This document shows, one piece after another, positions 31,706 to 39,452 of a DNA stretch of 45,605 bases. Origin of the DNA: ZC4RG30 sp964417875 (GTDB taxonomy: Bacteria > Pseudomonadota > Gammaproteobacteria > Steroidobacterales > Steroidobacteraceae); NCBI GenBank assembly GCA_964417875.1, contig CAYQJU010000020.1, positions 1-45,605 of the forward strand. Direction: 5' to 3'. Under the pieces are notes generated by a model, which had not been told where the DNA came from, ran no database searches, and saw nothing but the letters and a program-made list of their open reading frames with translations. Both the position numbers and the translations under genes were made by a program. Position 1 is the first letter of the stretch, and every line of letters begins with the position of its first letter.

Positions 31706-32710
31706 ATGAATGCCGTGCGAAAGGAAAACGTCCAGGTCATCGCATCCGAGCCCGATCCGGTCCTGGGTTATCGCCAGTACAGCTTCGGCAGCTTCACCTT
31801 CGAGCGCGACGCCTACTTCGTCCATGTGCACTGGCCCCGCGGCACGCACACCATCGAGGTGGACCGCTTCCTGCGTGCCATGGTGCGCGACATCGGCTGG
31901 GGATTCTTCTATGGCTGGATCTTCTTCGACGATGTGTTCGGCACGCAGAACCATTACGGCACCGTCGACATCTTCGCCGGCACCTACAGCAAGGGACATC
32001 GCGACGCGGGCGTGGACTTCCTCGAAACCTTCAACACCGACGATGTGCGCGCCGCCTTCGAGACCATCTCGGTCAACTGGATCAACGAGGGCTATGACCC
32101 GCTGCGCGCACCGCTGGAGACCGGCTCGCCGCTGGGACCGAAAACCCGCGAGGCAAAGGGACCACTGATCCGCGGCTTCGAACCGGCCCGGCGAATGATG
32201 GGGCTGCCGGGCGATGTGGCGCCGCGCTCGGATGCCAGCGGTCATCCGGTCAATCGCGCCTTTGCGGACCTCAGCTTCGACCAGCCGCTGGTCGAGCCCG
32301 AGCCGGGATTCGAGGGCCGCATCCACGCCTTCAATCTCTATGACCACATTGCGCGCGCCGACATCACCTGGAATCCATCCTTCACCTCGATCACCGGCGC
32401 CTGCATCTGCTGCGTGACCAGCGAGGAGCACATGCTGCCGGTGATCCACGGCAATGACCGCAACGAATGGTTCATCCAGCTCACCGACGAGATCCACTGG
32501 AACATCCAGGACAAGAACACCGGCAATCCGCGCGGCCGCATCGTGATGCGCTCCGGCGACGTGTGCGCAATGCCGGCCGACATCCGTCACCAGGGCTTTG
32601 CGCCGAAGCGTTCGATGTTGATGGTGCTGGAGAACGGCACGCCGGGCCTGCACGAGAAGTACGCCCGCGGCGAGCTGGAGCCGTATCCGATCGCGGCGAA
32701 CCGCTGGTAG
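31706..32710 (+). CDS. hydroquinone 1,2-dioxygenase large (catalytic) subunit (PnpD/HapD-like)
   Basis: The product is 334 aa, the usual size (about 38 kDa). GAGGATGA before the ATG includes the previous stop. The iron(II) site is visible as HGNDRNEW (His248, Asn250, Glu254) and DIRHQGFAPKRS (His295). The spacing is the same as His256/Asn258/Glu262/His303 recalled for PnpD. Other family marks are YRQYSFGSFTFERDAYFVHV, MVRDIGWGFFYGWIFFDDVF, MMGLPGDVAPRSDASGHPVN and EPGFEGRIHAFNLYDH. The enzyme opens hydroquinone to 4-hydroxymuconic semialdehyde using O2. It is in one operon with the small subunit and converges on the aldehyde dehydrogenase gene. Confidence 0.92.
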   Translation: MNAVRKENVQVIASEPDPVLGYRQYSFGSFTFERDAYFVHVHWPRGTHTIEVDRFLRAMVRDIGWGFFYGWIFFDDVFGTQNHYGTVDIFAGTYSKGHRDAGVDFLETFNTDDVRAAFETISVNWINEGYDPLRAPLETGSPLGPKTREAKGPLIRGFEPARRMMGLPGDVAPRSDASGHPVNRAFADLSFDQPLVEPEPGFEGRIHAFNLYDHIARADITWNPSFTSITGACICCVTSEEHMLPVIHGNDRNEWFIQLTDEIHWNIQDKNTGNPRGRIVMRSGDVCAMPADIRHQGFAPKRSMLMVLENGTPGLHEKYARGELEPYPIAANRW

Positions 32711-32752
32711 CGCGACGGTCGCCGGCGACTGTCCGTGGTCCCCGGTCCGGCC

Positions 32753-34183
32753 TCAGCCCGCGAAGTACCCGCAGATGGATTTCGTCTCGAGGTATTCCTC
32801 GATGCCGAACACGCCGAACTCGCGGCCATTGCCCGAGCACCGGTAGCCACCGAACGGCGCGGAAAAATCATGCTTCGCGCCGTTCAGCCGCACCTGGCCG
32901 GTGCGCATGCGGCGCGCGACGCGGCGCGCCCGTTCATGGTCGTTTGAGACCACGAAGCCTGACAGGCCATACTGCGAGTCATTGGCGATGCGCACCGCAT
33001 CGTCCTCGTCTTCATAGGGGATGATCACCAGCACCGGCCCGAAGATCTCTTCCTGCGCGATGACCATGCCGCTGGCCACATTCGCGAAAATCGTCGGGCG
33101 CACGAAATGCCCGGCGGCCAGGCCTTCCGGCTTGCCGGGACCGCCCGCCACCAGCGTCGCGCCTTCCTCGATGCCTTTCTTGATGTAGCCCTGGACGCGC
33201 TCGAACTGCGTACGGCTGACCAGCGGGCCCACCTTGATGCCCTCCTGCTGCGGATCGCCCACTGTCGTGGCCTCGGCAGACTCCTTCGCCAGCCGCACCA
33301 CTTCATCATGCAGGTGCCTTGGCACCAGCATGCGCGACGGGCAGGCGCAGGCCTGGCCGGAATTCATGAACACCGCCTGCACGCCCTGCGGCACGAAGGT
33401 GGCCAGGTCCGCATCATCGAGCAGGATGTTCGCCGACTTGCCACCGAGCTCCTGCGCCACACGCTTCACCGTGGCCGCCGCATTGCGCGCCACCTCGATG
33501 CCGGCGCGCGTCGAGCCGGTGAACGACACCATGTCCACATCCGGATGCGTGCTCAGCGCCACCCCCACGGTGGGACCATCGCCATTCACCAGGTTGAACA
33601 CGCCCGGCGGCACGCCGGCCGCGTGCAGCACTTCGGCGAACAGCACGGCATTCAGCGGCGCGATCTCGCTGGGCTTCAGCACCATCGTGCAGCCGGCTGC
33701 CAGCGCCGCGGCGACCTTGCATCCGATCTGGTACAGCGGCCAGTTCCATGGCGTGATCAGCGCGCAGACCCCGATGGGCTCGCGGCACACCAGCGAGGTG
33801 CCGAAGCGGCGTTCGAACGGGTAGTTCTTCAGCGCCTCGATGGCCTGCGTGAAATGCACCGCGCACAGCGGCACATGCGCATCGCGGGCCAGCCATGCCG
33901 GCGCGCCCATCTCGGCCGTGACGGTGGCGGCCAGTTCTGGAGCGCGCCGGTTGAACTCGTCCACGATGCGCTCCAGCAGCGCGATGCGCGCGGCCACCGG
34001 GGTCTGCGAGAAGGCCGCGAAGGCGCCACGCGCCGCGGCCACCGCCCGATCCACATCGGCCTGGCTGCCCAGGCTGATCTGCGCGATCACCTGCCCGGTG
34101 GCCGGGTTCTCCACATCAAACGGCCGGGCTCCGGCCGGTGCAGTCCACCGGCCGTCGATGTAGAACTGCGTGGGATCGACCAT
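32753..34183 (-). CDS. aldehyde dehydrogenase, probable 4-hydroxymuconic semialdehyde dehydrogenase
   Basis: The product is 476 aa from ATG 34183 (MVDPTQFYIDGRWTAP). It is a full-length NAD(P)-dependent aldehyde dehydrogenase with LITPWNWPLYQIGCKVAAAL, VLKPSEIAPLNA, FTGSTRAGIEVARNAA, the general-base Glu in AQELGGKSANILL, catalytic Cys in FMNSGQACACPSR and EEIFGPVLVIIPYEDEDDA. By fold alone its substrate is open. Next to hydroquinone dioxygenase, the expected task is oxidation of 4-hydroxymuconic semialdehyde to maleylacetate, as done by PnpE in p-nitrophenol degraders (recalled). It lies 19 bases after the SMP-30-like gene on the same strand, and so is not in the operon of the dioxygenase. 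Confidence 0.88.
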   Translation of the reverse strand: MVDPTQFYIDGRWTAPAGARPFDVENPATGQVIAQISLGSQADVDRAVAAARGAFAAFSQTPVAARIALLERIVDEFNRRAPELAATVTAEMGAPAWLARDAHVPLCAVHFTQAIEALKNYPFERRFGTSLVCREPIGVCALITPWNWPLYQIGCKVAAALAAGCTMVLKPSEIAPLNAVLFAEVLHAAGVPPGVFNLVNGDGPTVGVALSTHPDVDMVSFTGSTRAGIEVARNAAATVKRVAQELGGKSANILLDDADLATFVPQGVQAVFMNSGQACACPSRMLVPRHLHDEVVRLAKESAEATTVGDPQQEGIKVGPLVSRTQFERVQGYIKKGIEEGATLVAGGPGKPEGLAAGHFVRPTIFANVASGMVIAQEEIFGPVLVIIPYEDEDDAVRIANDSQYGLSGFVVSNDHERARRVARRMRTGQVRLNGAKHDFSAPFGGYRCSGNGREFGVFGIEEYLETKSICGYFAG

Positions 34184-34202
34184 GGCGCCTCGTCGCCCGC
34201 TT

Positions 34203-35300
34203 TCAGGGCGCGGTGATGTAGCCGATGCGGTTGCCGCTGAAGGTGCCCACCCAGACTTCCTTGCCCACATCGACTGCGGCGGTCACCCCCTGCATGCCGG
34301 TGAGCTTCTGCCCGCTGACCAGCGTGCGCACCGCGAGGCTCTGCGGATCGATCTCGAGCACCGACCAGCCGGCCGCGCCCGGCGGGCCCCCGGTGGCATG
34401 CACGCCGCCGGCCGCCAGCACCTTGCCGCTCGCGCTCCAGCGCAGGTTGTCCGGCGTGATGTCCACCTTGATCACATCCTTGCGGGGTGCGCCATCCCCC
34501 TCGCCACGCTGGAAGCGCACCACCTCGTGCGTGCCATAAGCGGCGACAAACAGCGTGCGCCCGTCGGCCGATGCGACGATGCCATTGGGACCGGACATTT
34601 CCGTGCCGGGAATCGCCCTGACCTCGCCGCCCGGATGCCATTCATACAATTGGCCATTGACCTGCCCGCTCATCACCTGGCCGAAGGCCTGCTGCATCGG
34701 CAGGCTGCGGTCCATGAACTGGGTGGTGACGAAACCCCAGTCAGGCAGGATGGCGACGCTGTTGGCCGAGACTTTCTCCGGCAGTTCCACGCAGCCGACC
34801 CAGGTGATCGCCGGCTCACGGGCCGTGGTGTCGATGTCGAACACCTCGATGGCCTCGCGCGCGCCATGTGCGGTGATGTAGAGGCGGAAGCGCCCGGCCG
34901 ACTGCTCGCGCACCGCAAGGCCATGCGCGGAGAACGCCGCCGGATCCACCGGACCCGGGCAGGCGCCGAACATCGCGGTGTCCTGCCGGGCCGGCCGTGC
35001 CTTGCCCGGGAACCATTGGGTCCAGGTCTTCGCCTCGTGATCCACCAGATAGAGGTGGCCGCGCGCCGGCGCGCCACCGTTGAGCGGGCCATCCATGCCC
35101 GAGGCCACCAGCCAGCGCGTGTTGCCGAGGCGGATGAGGTCCTCGGCGTTCACCGGGCCGCACAGGTACTGCAGCGGGCCATCGGCCGCGCAGCCGGCGG
35201 CGCTGGTGGAGGCCGGCGCCGCGGCCAGCGCGCTGCCGCCGAAGAGAAGGCCCATCACGAGCCCGAAACCCGTGGCAATGATCCGCCTGTCCTTGCGCAT
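34203..35300 (-). CDS. exported SMP-30/gluconolactonase-like beta-propeller protein
   Basis: The product is 365 aa. The ATG at 35300 has a near-ideal AGGAGGGGTC upstream. A signal peptide (RRIIATGFGLVMGLLFGGSA, cleavage near ALA) is followed by repeated beta-propeller-like segments: LIRLGNTRWLVASGMDGPLN, GHLYLVDHEAKTWTQWFPGK, FSAHGLAVREQSAGRFRLYI, MSGPNGIVASADGRTLFVAA and WVGTFSGNRIGYI. The family includes gluconolactonase, regucalcin and paraoxonase-like lactonases that hold calcium in the propeller. Cysteines near residues 36 and 48 may form a disulfide. The role here is unknown; a lactone or ester product of ring cleavage outside the cytoplasm is only a guess. It appears to head the operon with the aldehyde dehydrogenase. 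Confidence 0.75.
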   Translation of the reverse strand: MRKDRRIIATGFGLVMGLLFGGSALAAAPASTSAAGCAADGPLQYLCGPVNAEDLIRLGNTRWLVASGMDGPLNGGAPARGHLYLVDHEAKTWTQWFPGKARPARQDTAMFGACPGPVDPAAFSAHGLAVREQSAGRFRLYITAHGAREAIEVFDIDTTAREPAITWVGCVELPEKVSANSVAILPDWGFVTTQFMDRSLPMQQAFGQVMSGQVNGQLYEWHPGGEVRAIPGTEMSGPNGIVASADGRTLFVAAYGTHEVVRFQRGEGDGAPRKDVIKVDITPDNLRWSASGKVLAAGGVHATGGPPGAAGWSVLEIDPQSLAVRTLVSGQKLTGMQGVTAAVDVGKEVWVGTFSGNRIGYITAP

Positions 35301-35360
35301 GACCCCTCCTGTGTCCTTCTTCCGACTCCGCCGCATGCTACTCCAGCGGCCCGAAGACTA

Positions 35361-35399
35361 TTTGCGAACTATTCTCATTTGCAGTATCGTCGATTCAAC
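35361..35399 (-). promoter_or_regulatory. predicted promoter with overlapping Fur-box-like site before the SMP-30-like gene
   Basis: On the minus strand a -35 TTGAAT (35399-35394) is 16 bases from a -10 GAGAAT. The -10 lies inside AATGAGAATAGTTCGCAAA, whose first half AATGAGAAT equals the Fur consensus half site and whose second half matches about five of nine positions. Such an overlap would give iron-dependent repression. Both the promoter and Fur control are predictions. Confidence 0.4.
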
Positions 35400-35498
35400 G
35401 CTCGACGCCCGGCGGGGTGGCCAGCAGAAGACCAGAGACCCCCGAAGCACTCTCGAACCTGCCCCAACCCCGCAGGGCAACGCATCCGCTGCCGACCC

Positions 35499-36215
35499 TC
35501 AGTCCCGCCGGTCCTCATAGCAGTAGCCGACCCCGTAGACCGAGTGGATGAACTCCTCTTCGGGCACCACGTCGGCAATCTTGCGGCGCAGTTTCTTCAC
35601 ATGGCTGTCCACGGTGCGATCGGCCACCACGCGCTCGTCGCGGTACATGTGGTCCATCAGCTGGTCGCGGGTGAAGATGCGCCCCGGCTGGCTGGCCAGC
35701 ACCGACAGCAGCTTGAACTCCACCGCCGTCAGGTCGAGCACCGCGCCATCGAGGGTGGCGCGCCAGCCGGACTCATCCAGTGACAGGCCGCCAAGGCGCG
35801 CGTCCTGCTCCGCGGCCGCGGCGCCGGACTGCCGCCGCGTGCGCCGCAGCACGGTGGTGACCCGCGCCACCACCTCGCGCGGCGAGAACGGCTTGCAGAT
35901 GTAGTCGTCGGCGCCGAGCCCCAGGCCCAGCAGGCGATCGATTTCGTCGACGCGGGCGGTGACCATGATGATGGCGGCATCCGAGAAGGTGCGCAGGCGG
36001 CGGCACACCTCCATGCCATCGAGGCCGGGCAGCATCACATCGAGCAGCACCAGGTCCACCGGATGCTCGCGCACCCAGGGTTCCACCTCGTCACCGCGCG
36101 CCAGACGATGCGTTTCGTAGCCATGCTGGCGCAGGTAATCGCGCAGCACCTCGGCAATCTTGTCCTCGTCCTCGACGATCAGGATGCGCGCCGGTGCCGG
36201 GGTGTCTGCATTCAT
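35499..36215 (-). CDS. baeR: OmpR-family response regulator BaeR-like
   Basis: The product is 238 aa from ATG 36215, which overlaps the sensor kinase stop by 4 bases. The receiver domain has RILIVEDEDKIAEVLRDYLR, phospho-acceptor Asp59 (LVLLDVMLPGLDG) and RVDEIDRLLGLGLGADDYIC followed by KPFSPREVVARV. The C-terminal winged helix has LTAVEFKLLSVLASQPGRIF, TRDQLMDHMYRDERVVADRT and VDSHVKKLRRKIADV. The 'EIDRLLGL-GADDYICKPFSPREVVARV' block is a strong match to E. coli BaeR as recalled. BaeSR responds to envelope stress and controls drug exporters, which agrees with the divergent efflux operon. Confidence 0.88.
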   Translation of the reverse strand: MNADTPAPARILIVEDEDKIAEVLRDYLRQHGYETHRLARGDEVEPWVREHPVDLVLLDVMLPGLDGMEVCRRLRTFSDAAIIMVTARVDEIDRLLGLGLGADDYICKPFSPREVVARVTTVLRRTRRQSGAAAAEQDARLGGLSLDESGWRATLDGAVLDLTAVEFKLLSVLASQPGRIFTRDQLMDHMYRDERVVADRTVDSHVKKLRRKIADVVPEEEFIHSVYGVGYCYEDRRD

Positions 36216-37738
36216 GCACGGGAGTTTGCCGCCAGCGGCAGATGGATGCACCAACGCAGGCCACCAAGGCCCGAGTGCCCGGCCTGCATGCGGCCGCCAT
36301 GGCCGGCAATGATCGCCTTCACGATGGCCAGTCCCAGGCCGCTGCCGCCACTGCTGCTGGAGCGGGAGGTATCGACGCGATACAGCCGCTCGGTGAGACG
36401 CGGCAGGTCGGCCTCGGTGACGCCGGGCGAGGTGTCTTCCCAGTCGATGCGCGCCTGGCCGGCATCGAGCCCGACGCGCACCTCGAGCTTCGCCGGCGCA
36501 TCGCTGTAGCGCAGCGTGTTCTGCAGCAGGTTCGCGAACACCTGGGCCAGCCGGTCCTCGTCGGCCTCGACGATGATGCTGCGGTCCATCTCGAGGTTCA
36601 CCTCGAGGCCGGCCTGCGCGATGGCCGTGCGGCCGGTATAGAGCGCATCCTCGATGCTGTCGGCAAGGTTCACTGGTCCCTTGCGGTAATTGAGCGCACC
36701 GAGGTCGGACAGCGACAGCGTGCGCAGGTCCTCCACCAGCCGCGTGAGGCGATGCACTTCTTGCGCCACCGAATCGATGCTGGTCCGGGTCAGCGGCCGC
36801 ACGCCATCCTGCACCGCCTCGATCTCGGCGCGCAGCGTGGTCAGCGGCGTGCGCAGTTCATGTGCGATGTCGGCGATCCATTGCTGCCGGCCGCGACGTG
36901 CCGCCTCGAGCGCTTCGGCAAGATGGTTGAAGTCGCCGGCCAGGCGCGCCAGCTCGTCATGGCCTCGGGCCGGAATGCGCGTGCTGTAGTCGCCGCGTGC
37001 CAGCGCGGTGGCGCCGTGTCCGAGCGCGCGCAGGCGCCGTGACAGCCAGTTGGCGATCAGCGCCGCATTCAGCAACACCGCCGCGAGCATGCCGATGCCG
37101 ATCACGCCGAAGCGCCGCGACTGCTGCAGCGCTGTGATCGACTCCAGCGACTGCACCAGGCGCAGCCGCGGCACATAGCCCAGGTAACCCACCACCTGGT
37201 TGTCGACGCGGATCGGCAGCTTCACCGCCAGCTCGGTTTCCTGTGGCGGACCGGGCTGCTGGATCAGGATGCTGCCGTCGGCATCGAGCAGCATCACGCG
37301 CCAGTCGAAGGTGATCGGCGGCAGCGGTCCCTCATCGCCATCGAAGGGCCGCGGCACCCGGTCTTCCTGGATGATGCTGCGGGGCGAACCGTCCTTGACC
37401 GCATCGCGGCGACCGACGCGCCAGCCGAGCACCTCGCGCAGCAGTTCGAACCAGCGCTCGCGGTCATCCGTGACCCAGGTCCAGTCGCGGTGCTGGCGGT
37501 AGCCGTCGGCGAGCTGCGAAATGATGGGCACCAGGCGCGCCTGTTCCGACTGGTTCACATAGTCGACCAGTCCCTTGTCGAAACTCCAGCTGTAGATGAG
37601 ATAGACCACCGCCACCAGCACCAGGTGGGCGCCTGCAATCGCAAGGAACAATTTGACGCGGAGGGTGTCCAATCCCCGCCGCAGGGGTCCCGGCGTGCCT
37701 TTTTCGGGGCTTGCGGTGTTGCTCTGCAGGGTGTCCAT
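36212..37738 (-). CDS. baeS: BaeS-like sensor histidine kinase
   Basis: The product is 508 aa. A transmembrane segment at about 28-51 (VKLFLAIAGAHLVLVAVVYL) is followed by a periplasmic region of about 165 residues, a second membrane segment (FGVIGIGMLAAVLLNAALIA), and HAMP (LSRRLRALGHGATALARGDY). The HisKA domain has His293 in IADIAHELRTPLTTLRAEIE, and the ATPase domain has FANLLQNTLRYS, DTSPGVTEADLPRL and GSGLGLAIVKAIIAGHGG. It should phosphorylate the coupled BaeR-like regulator. Its start is divergent from the efflux adaptor gene across about 140 bases. It is an intact kinase; the signal is not visible in the sequence. Confidence 0.88.
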   Translation of the reverse strand: MDTLQSNTASPEKGTPGPLRRGLDTLRVKLFLAIAGAHLVLVAVVYLIYSWSFDKGLVDYVNQSEQARLVPIISQLADGYRQHRDWTWVTDDRERWFELLREVLGWRVGRRDAVKDGSPRSIIQEDRVPRPFDGDEGPLPPITFDWRVMLLDADGSILIQQPGPPQETELAVKLPIRVDNQVVGYLGYVPRLRLVQSLESITALQQSRRFGVIGIGMLAAVLLNAALIANWLSRRLRALGHGATALARGDYSTRIPARGHDELARLAGDFNHLAEALEAARRGRQQWIADIAHELRTPLTTLRAEIEAVQDGVRPLTRTSIDSVAQEVHRLTRLVEDLRTLSLSDLGALNYRKGPVNLADSIEDALYTGRTAIAQAGLEVNLEMDRSIIVEADEDRLAQVFANLLQNTLRYSDAPAKLEVRVGLDAGQARIDWEDTSPGVTEADLPRLTERLYRVDTSRSSSSGGSGLGLAIVKAIIAGHGGRMQAGHSGLGGLRWCIHLPLAANSRA

Positions 37739-37766
37739 GTCGGCAACAGTAATGGGAGATAAAGCA

Positions 37767-37794
37767 AATTTTGTGTAAGGCAGCCTCCAAAATT
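37767..37794. promoter_or_regulatory. inverted repeat in the baeS-efflux divergent region
   Basis: AATTTTG (37767-37773) and CAAAATT (37788-37794) form a seven-base inverted repeat with a 14-base spacer. It is the most AT-rich spot in this divergent region of 139 bases and is a candidate BaeR-type operator. It does not match the recalled E. coli BaeR box. Confidence 0.35.
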
Positions 37795-37877
37795 CTTCCT
37801 TGTTCGCCGGTCATCCTGCGCTTCACACGGTAGCGTCCCCCGGCCGCCCCGTTTTACCCAACCTGACGGACCCAGAC

Positions 37878-39452
37878 ATGAACGAACCTTCGACATCCGC
37901 CCGCCGCCGTCGCCGCTTCAGCCGCGGCAAGATCGCCATTGCGGCGGCCGTGGTGGCCCTGGCGGGCTATGGCGCCTGGACCTATTTCGGCGCCAGCGAA
38001 GACGAGAGCGAATACATCTTCGGCCAGGTGACGATGGGCAACATCGAAGACCTGGTGACTGCCACCGGCACGCTTGAGCCGCGCGATTATGTGGATGTGG
38101 GTGCGCAGGTGTCCGGCCAGATCGAGGAGATCTTCGTCGAGGTGGGCGATGTGGTGAAGGCCGGCGACCGGCTGGCTTCCATCGATGCCACCACTGCCGC
38201 AGCCCGCGTCGAGGCCCAGCAGGCCAGCCTGGCCGCAGCCAAGATCAGCCTTGAAACGCAGTACGAGAACCTGGCCAAGGCCAAGCGCGACTATGAGCGC
38301 CAGCAGAACTTGCTGGCCGAAGACGCTACCACGCGTGAGCAGGCGGCCAACGCCGAGACCACCTACCTGAACGCGCAGCGCCAGATCGATCAGTCCAAGG
38401 CGCAGATCACCCAGCAGGAAGCGAACATGCGCATCGACGCCAACAACCTCCGCTACACCAGCATCGTCGCGCCCATCGACGGAACGGTGATGAGCATCGA
38501 GGTGAAGGAAGGCCAGACCATCAACGCCTCGCAGTCCGCGCCCACCGTGCTGCGCCTGGCCGACCTCAACACCATGACGGTGCGCACCGACGTATCCGAA
38601 GCCGACGTGGCCAAGGTCACTGTCGGCATGCCGGTCTATTTCACCACCCTGGGCGCCGGCAGCGAGCGCCGCTACCATGGCACCGTCAAGCGCAGGGAGC
38701 CCACCCCCAAGGTGCAAAACAGCGTGGTGCTGTTCCCGGTGCTGTTCGACGTGGACAACGAAGGCGGCAACCTGCTGCCCTCGGCGACGGCGCAGGTATT
38801 CTTCATCGTGGCCGAGGCGCGCAATGTGCTGACTGTGCCGATGTCAGCGCTGCAGCAGGGCCAGCAGATCGCGCGCGAGATGGGCCTGAACATGCAGGGC
38901 GGCCCGGGTCGCGGCGACCGCAACGCGGCGACGGCGCAGAACGCCGATGGCGCCGGTGCCGCGCCCGCCGGCAGCGTCATGCCGGGCGCCGGCGCACCGC
39001 CGGCCGGAGCCGGTGATGGCCCGCCCCGTGGCGGCTTCGGCGGCGGCCAGGGTCCCAGCCCCGAACAGATGGAACAGATTCGCCAGCGCATGGCACAGGG
39101 CGGCGGCATGCCCGGCGGCTTCGGTGGGGGTGGGCAGCCGCCCTCGCCGGAGCAGATGGAGCAGTTCCGCCAGCGCATGGGTCAGGGCGGCGGTTTCGGC
39201 GGCATGCGCCAGGGCGACGGCAACCGCCCGGGCCAGCAGCGCCGCGGCGTCGTGATGGTCAAGAAGGCCGACGGCTCGCTCGAGGCGCGCCAGGTGGTCA
39301 TCGGCGTCACCGACCGCGTCTATGGCCAGGTGCTCGAGGGCCTGGAGGAAGGCGAGGAAGTGGTGATCGGCCGCACCGACACGCAGGCTGCCGCCGCGCC
39401 GGTCCAGCAGCAGCAGAACAACTTCCGCGGCGGCGGCTTCAGGCCGTTCTGA
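37878..39452 (+). CDS. MacA-like periplasmic adaptor of a tripartite efflux system
   Basis: The product is 524 aa, much longer than the usual 370-400 aa. After a basic N-terminus, one membrane segment (KIAIAAAVVALAGYGAWTYF) anchors it. The lipoyl and hairpin parts are VTATGTLEPRDYVDVGAQVS, GQIEEIFVEVGDVVKAGDRL, a long coiled coil (about 95-175) and IVAPIDGTVMSIEVKEGQTI. The beta-barrel part is LRLADLNTMTVRTDVSEADV, ending in VLTVPMSALQQGQ. An insert of about 110 residues (about 345-465) is rich in Gly, Met, Gln and Pro and holds two copies of PSPEQMEQ(I/F)RQRM. The end GQVLEGLEEGEEVVIG closes the membrane-proximal domain. The stop overlaps the macB-like start. Confidence 0.9.
   Translation: MNEPSTSARRRRRFSRGKIAIAAAVVALAGYGAWTYFGASEDESEYIFGQVTMGNIEDLVTATGTLEPRDYVDVGAQVSGQIEEIFVEVGDVVKAGDRLASIDATTAAARVEAQQASLAAAKISLETQYENLAKAKRDYERQQNLLAEDATTREQAANAETTYLNAQRQIDQSKAQITQQEANMRIDANNLRYTSIVAPIDGTVMSIEVKEGQTINASQSAPTVLRLADLNTMTVRTDVSEADVAKVTVGMPVYFTTLGAGSERRYHGTVKRREPTPKVQNSVVLFPVLFDVDNEGGNLLPSATAQVFFIVAEARNVLTVPMSALQQGQQIAREMGLNMQGGPGRGDRNAATAQNADGAGAAPAGSVMPGAGAPPAGAGDGPPRGGFGGGQGPSPEQMEQIRQRMAQGGGMPGGFGGGGQPPSPEQMEQFRQRMGQGGGFGGMRQGDGNRPGQQRRGVVMVKKADGSLEARQVVIGVTDRVYGQVLEGLEEGEEVVIGRTDTQAAAAPVQQQQNNFRGGGFRPF
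39055..39195 (+). repeat. duplicated segment in the MacA-like insert
   Basis: Two near-identical coding segments, about 39055-39107 and 39142-39195, spaced by 87 bases, each encode PSPEQMEQ, then Ile or Phe, then RQRM followed by Gly-rich sequence. They sit inside a Gly/Met/Gln-rich loop absent from classical MacA. Confidence 0.75.

Noticed and set aside
32713..32740. Palindrome GTCGCCGGCGAC between the hydroquinone dioxygenase and aldehyde dehydrogenase genes as a terminator
   Set aside because: It has no loop and no T-run on either strand; it may help convergent termination but cannot be called.
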